NCBI GenBank assembly: GCA_900542425.1
Contig: UQNQ01000001.1
Span: 133,675 to 197,674, forward strand
Source of the DNA: an uncultured Eubacteriales bacterium
Lineage (GTDB): Bacteria > Bacillota > Clostridia > Oscillospirales > CAG-272
DNA: 64,000 nt
Direction of reading: 5' to 3'
Of the stretch, positions 63,065 to 64,000 are shown in pieces; the stretch's first letter is position 1; each line of letters starts with the position of its first letter. Position numbers and translations under genes: made by a program. The notes beneath the pieces were generated by a model. It did no database searches and had not been told where the DNA came from. It saw only the letters and a list, made by a program, of their open reading frames with translations.

Positions 63065-63660
63065 ATATGGATGAAAATAAAATAATGGAACCGGAGATGC
63101 CTGTTTCCGAGCGAAAAAAATCGACACCGCTGGAAGCGATTTATGATTGGTTTGAGGTAATCTGTGTCGCTGCAGTTATCGTCGTTTTGATATTTACGTT
63201 TGTTGGACGCATGGCAACCGTAAAAGGTACGTCCATGACCGATACGCTTCAAGACGGAGATCGATTGATTGTAACCAATTTGTTTTATACGCCTGAGCGG
63301 TATGACATCGTTGTGGTCCAAAAACAGGATGGCTTCTATTCCGATGAATTGCTTGTGAAACGGATTATCGCAACAGGCGGGGAAACGATAACCTTTGATT
63401 TTGATGCATGGACGGTGACGGTAGATGGCATCACCCTCTATGAGCCGTATGTGAAGCGGGTGTTTGGAAGTATGGAGAGAGAGGATATCAGTGGATATAC
63501 CGTAACAGTGCCTGAGGGCTGTTATTTTGTGATGGGAGACAATCGCAATGGATCAACGGATAGCCGTTCCAATATGGTTGGCTTTGTCAAAGAAAGTGAA
63601 ATCGTAGGACATGCCGTATTCCGACTGTTTCCGCTCCAGAAAATCGGCACATTGGATTGA
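63061..63660 (+). CDS. lepB: Signal peptidase I
   Basis: A 199-residue membrane-bound serine protease that removes signal peptides of exported proteins. One N-terminal membrane helix (FEVICVAAVIVVLIFTFVG) precedes the catalytic serine in VKGTSMTDTLQDGDRLIV. The lysine is in DELLVKRIIATGGETI, and the box E motif is MGDNRNGSTDSRSNMVGFVK. This is the Firmicute SipS layout. The start ATG overlaps the stop of the upstream membrane-protein gene. The M6 proteases in this window are probable substrates. Confidence 0.96.
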   Translation: MNMDENKIMEPEMPVSERKKSTPLEAIYDWFEVICVAAVIVVLIFTFVGRMATVKGTSMTDTLQDGDRLIVTNLFYTPERYDIVVVQKQDGFYSDELLVKRIIATGGETITFDFDAWTVTVDGITLYEPYVKRVFGSMEREDISGYTVTVPEGCYFVMGDNRNGSTDSRSNMVGFVKESEIVGHAVFRLFPLQKIGTLD

Positions 63661-63732
63661 AATATATTGAATAATAGTCAATGCTTTTAAGAGTGAATCT
63701 AACGAAGATTGGCATTGATTAAAGGAGAAATT

Positions 63733-64000
63733 ATGCCTATTCAATCCGATATCATTCAGCCATTCCCAAAAGGAATTGCAATGATAGAATTTTTTCTGAT
63801 CGATATTTTATTCTTGTTTTTTGCCATTCTTCTTATCGTAAAACGAAACACTGTTTTTGGTAAAGATTATGATGTTTTATCTTTGAACTGCTCTTTAAAA
63901 ATAAGAGGAGCTTTGGCTATTCTGATCGTTTTGCATCATTTGTCGCTTACCATTCGCTATACGATTCTTTTTAAGATATTTACCTTGATTGGTGCCCCTT
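63733..64000 (+). CDS. Acyltransferase family 3 membrane protein (partial)
   Basis: An open frame from ATG 63733 to the right edge, 89 codons, with AAAGGAG six bases upstream. After a first membrane helix (MIEFFLIDILFLFFAILLIV) comes the hallmark start of acyltransferase-3 proteins, LKIRGALAILIVLHHLSLTI, with the conserved arginine and tandem histidines. Such enzymes O-acylate cell-wall or surface polysaccharides. The rest is outside the window. Base composition is more AT-rich than the lepB gene. Confidence 0.75.
   Translation, partial: MPIQSDIIQPFPKGIAMIEFFLIDILFLFFAILLIVKRNTVFGKDYDVLSLNCSLKIRGALAILIVLHHLSLTIRYTILFKIFTLIGAP

Overview
The window reads as the chromosome of an anaerobic, endospore-forming gut-type Firmicute of class Clostridia. 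The sporulation genes spoVG, spoIIID, spoVT and a pdaA-type deacetylase are present. So are Firmicute-type sigma-A promoters (TTGACA-17-TATAAT), AAGGAGG ribosome binding sites, a CIRCE operator on groESL and the YfmF/YfmH pair. Both ends are truncated: a MarR regulator at the left and an acyltransferase at the right. No rRNA, transposase, integrase, prophage or CRISPR array was seen.

Layout. 0-7 kb: MarR and a decayed AraC gene, nfeD-SPFH, the yfmF-yfmH-lgt-folD run. 7.3-7.6 kb: tRNA-Leu and tRNA-Val. 7.8-17.5 kb: LysR, a cation/proton antiporter, Sfp-type PPTase, HAD, SDR, HD, SdpI, secG, DUF1385-prmC and ridA. 17.6-22.4 kb (minus strand): an XRE regulator, a zinc-ribbon protein, an unassigned glycosidase-like protein, a GH27 alpha-galactosidase and thioredoxin. 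22.5-28.3 kb: GNAT, dCMP deaminase, spoVG, murC and an amino-acid ABC transporter with two ARG-box-like sites. 28.5-35 kb: two pseudopilin genes, a lipoprotein, rlmB and a degenerate P-type-ATPase-like membrane protein. 35-39 kb: groESL and an AGCS symporter. 39-46 kb: a very small membrane peptide, two tandem M6 metalloproteases and a GH20 enzyme. 46-51 kb: spoIIID, an ECF sigma factor with a DUF4367 partner, the Cas9-derived locus and spoVT. 51-64 kb: Gfo/Idh/MocA, aspartate kinase, an ECF-transporter S component, two polysaccharide deacetylases, trmL, secA, two related polytopic membrane proteins, signal peptidase I and the partial acyltransferase.

The most remarkable locus is 48412-50386. 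The gene at 48560-50386 encodes a 608-residue protein that is recognisably a Cas9 by its RuvC-I segment, REC signature blocks, RuvC-II/III-like segments and the C-terminal SvTGmFE motif. Every RuvC catalytic residue is replaced (D to A12, E to T313, H to P368, D to N371) and the HNH domain is gone. No cas1, cas2 or array lies nearby. Directly upstream and divergent is a roughly 107-nt non-coding RNA gene with a consensus promoter (TTGACA-17-TATAAT) and a perfect intrinsic terminator. It folds into nested hairpins after an unpaired 5' extension of about 20 nt. The -10 elements for the RNA and the protein gene overlap. The sequence therefore suggests a domesticated, nuclease-dead, Cas9-derived RNA-guided binding protein with its own dedicated RNA. 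The function is inference; the architecture is visible.

Other points of note are the pseudo-P-type ATPase at 32533-35088, the paired ARG-box-like sites at 25633-25667, and a dispersed terminator hairpin in two copies (7169 and 30896) with a compensatory base-pair change.
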